This document shows positions 19,469 through 20,000 of a stretch of DNA of 20,000 nt, one piece after another. The stretch comes from Theodoxus fluviatilis (Eukaryota; Mollusca; Gastropoda; Cycloneritida; Neritidae): positions 72,501 through 92,500 of the forward strand of contig JAWQFJ010028561.1 of assembly GCA_034096865.1 (NCBI GenBank), given 5' to 3'. Under the pieces are notes generated by a model. It saw nothing but the letters and a program-made list of their open reading frames with translations. It did not search any database and was not told the origin of the DNA. The translations under genes were made by a program, and so were the position numbers. The stretch's first letter is position 1. Every line of letters starts with the position of its first letter.

Positions 19469-20000
19469 ACCACCTTCACACCACTTCTTGCATCCTGCAC
19501 ACAAAACAGCCTCCCAGACAGACATCGTCCCAGACAATACGGACGACACTGCCCAGACATTCCCTCTGAATTCCGCGACAGGGAGGCAAACAACGTATCT
19601 TTAACTACCCCTCCCTGGCTCTCGCTCCCAATAACGGAGTGCGGTCTGCCCGTATTATCACGCCTAAGGCACCGTCTTTGGCAGACCTGGCACTCCATGA
19701 GGAGCGGAGCTCTGGTGGAAAAGTTCCCATCGATCTGAGAATGCCATCCCCACCAGAGGGCGGTACTGCTCCTCTCGATGCGAGGCGCGGAGCGGGTCTG
19801 CATGTGGGCCTGGAAATTTAATGAACTGCTTGTGCAAGGCAGGTAGCATGAGGCAGAATCGAAGAGTCGTCAAAACATTTGCGGAGCTGCAGTGTTTCCT
19901 CTTATGTTCTTATTCGGTGGAAGAGGCGGTGCTCAAAATCGGCAGTGTTACCTCGCGCCCAGCAGTAATTGAATGACCTCTGCGGACTTTTCTTTCTACT
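19469..20000. other. Unassigned stretch to the window end
   Basis: Apart from the CTCF-like core, no repeat is recognised. Open frames of 60-124 codons on both strands at 19429-19873 have no known domain. The patch at 19620-19800 is richer in G+C and CpG than the sequence around it. Confidence 0.4.
19750..19763 (+). promoter_or_regulatory. CTCF-core-like site
   Basis: CCACCAGAGGGCGG fits every position of the bilaterian CTCF core CCASYAGRKGGCRS. It lies in a GC-richer patch (about 19620-19800) with no recognised gene. Binding cannot be judged from sequence alone, and one match in 20 kb is only mildly unexpected. Confidence 0.35.

Overview
The window looks like intergenic or intronic DNA of an animal nuclear genome. 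It has many long microsatellites, several decayed transposable elements, no long clean reading frame and no bacterial gene layout. A mollusc or similar marine invertebrate is a plausible source, judging from the style of the LINE and SINE relics, but nothing here fixes the species. No complete protein gene can be supported. Nearly all reading frames longer than 130 codons run through simple repeats.

Layout, left to right. 974-1207 is a complete short inverted-repeat transposon with a 3-bp CTG target duplication (PIF/Harbinger type). 1489-1610 and 3283-3384 are TG microsatellites. Between them, 2322-2974 holds three copies of one SINE-like sequence in +,-,+ order; the minus copy keeps a tRNA-like head with A and B boxes. 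4091-4606 is a long C/T-rich trinucleotide tract containing a 15-bp higher-order repeat. 5052-5649 is bracketed by a 23-bp inverted repeat. 6982-7002 is a pure C run, and 7320-7460 is strongly G-rich. 9779-11010 contains two exon-like segments on the minus strand and, next to them, a hammerhead-core-like motif. 12295-12640 is a CT-rich block. 15183-15655 is a diverged tandem array of about 175-bp units. 16787-17295 is a GAT array whose centre is GCT/GGT/GGC-rich. 19131-19340 is a CA/GCAC tract.

The clearest structure lies at 17637-18720. The 3' end of a non-LTR retrotransposon, with a reverse-transcriptase tail and a terminal zinc-finger motif, is broken by frameshifts and a stop. It is split by a 513-bp inverted-repeat DNA transposon at 18107-18619. 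The insert has 21-bp perfect terminal repeats and is flanked by CTACCTC on both sides, and the LINE resumes immediately after it. This gives a clear order of events: LINE insertion first, then the DNA transposon.

The features do not act together as a pathway. The window is a record of repeat insertion and expansion, with at most fragments of host exons.
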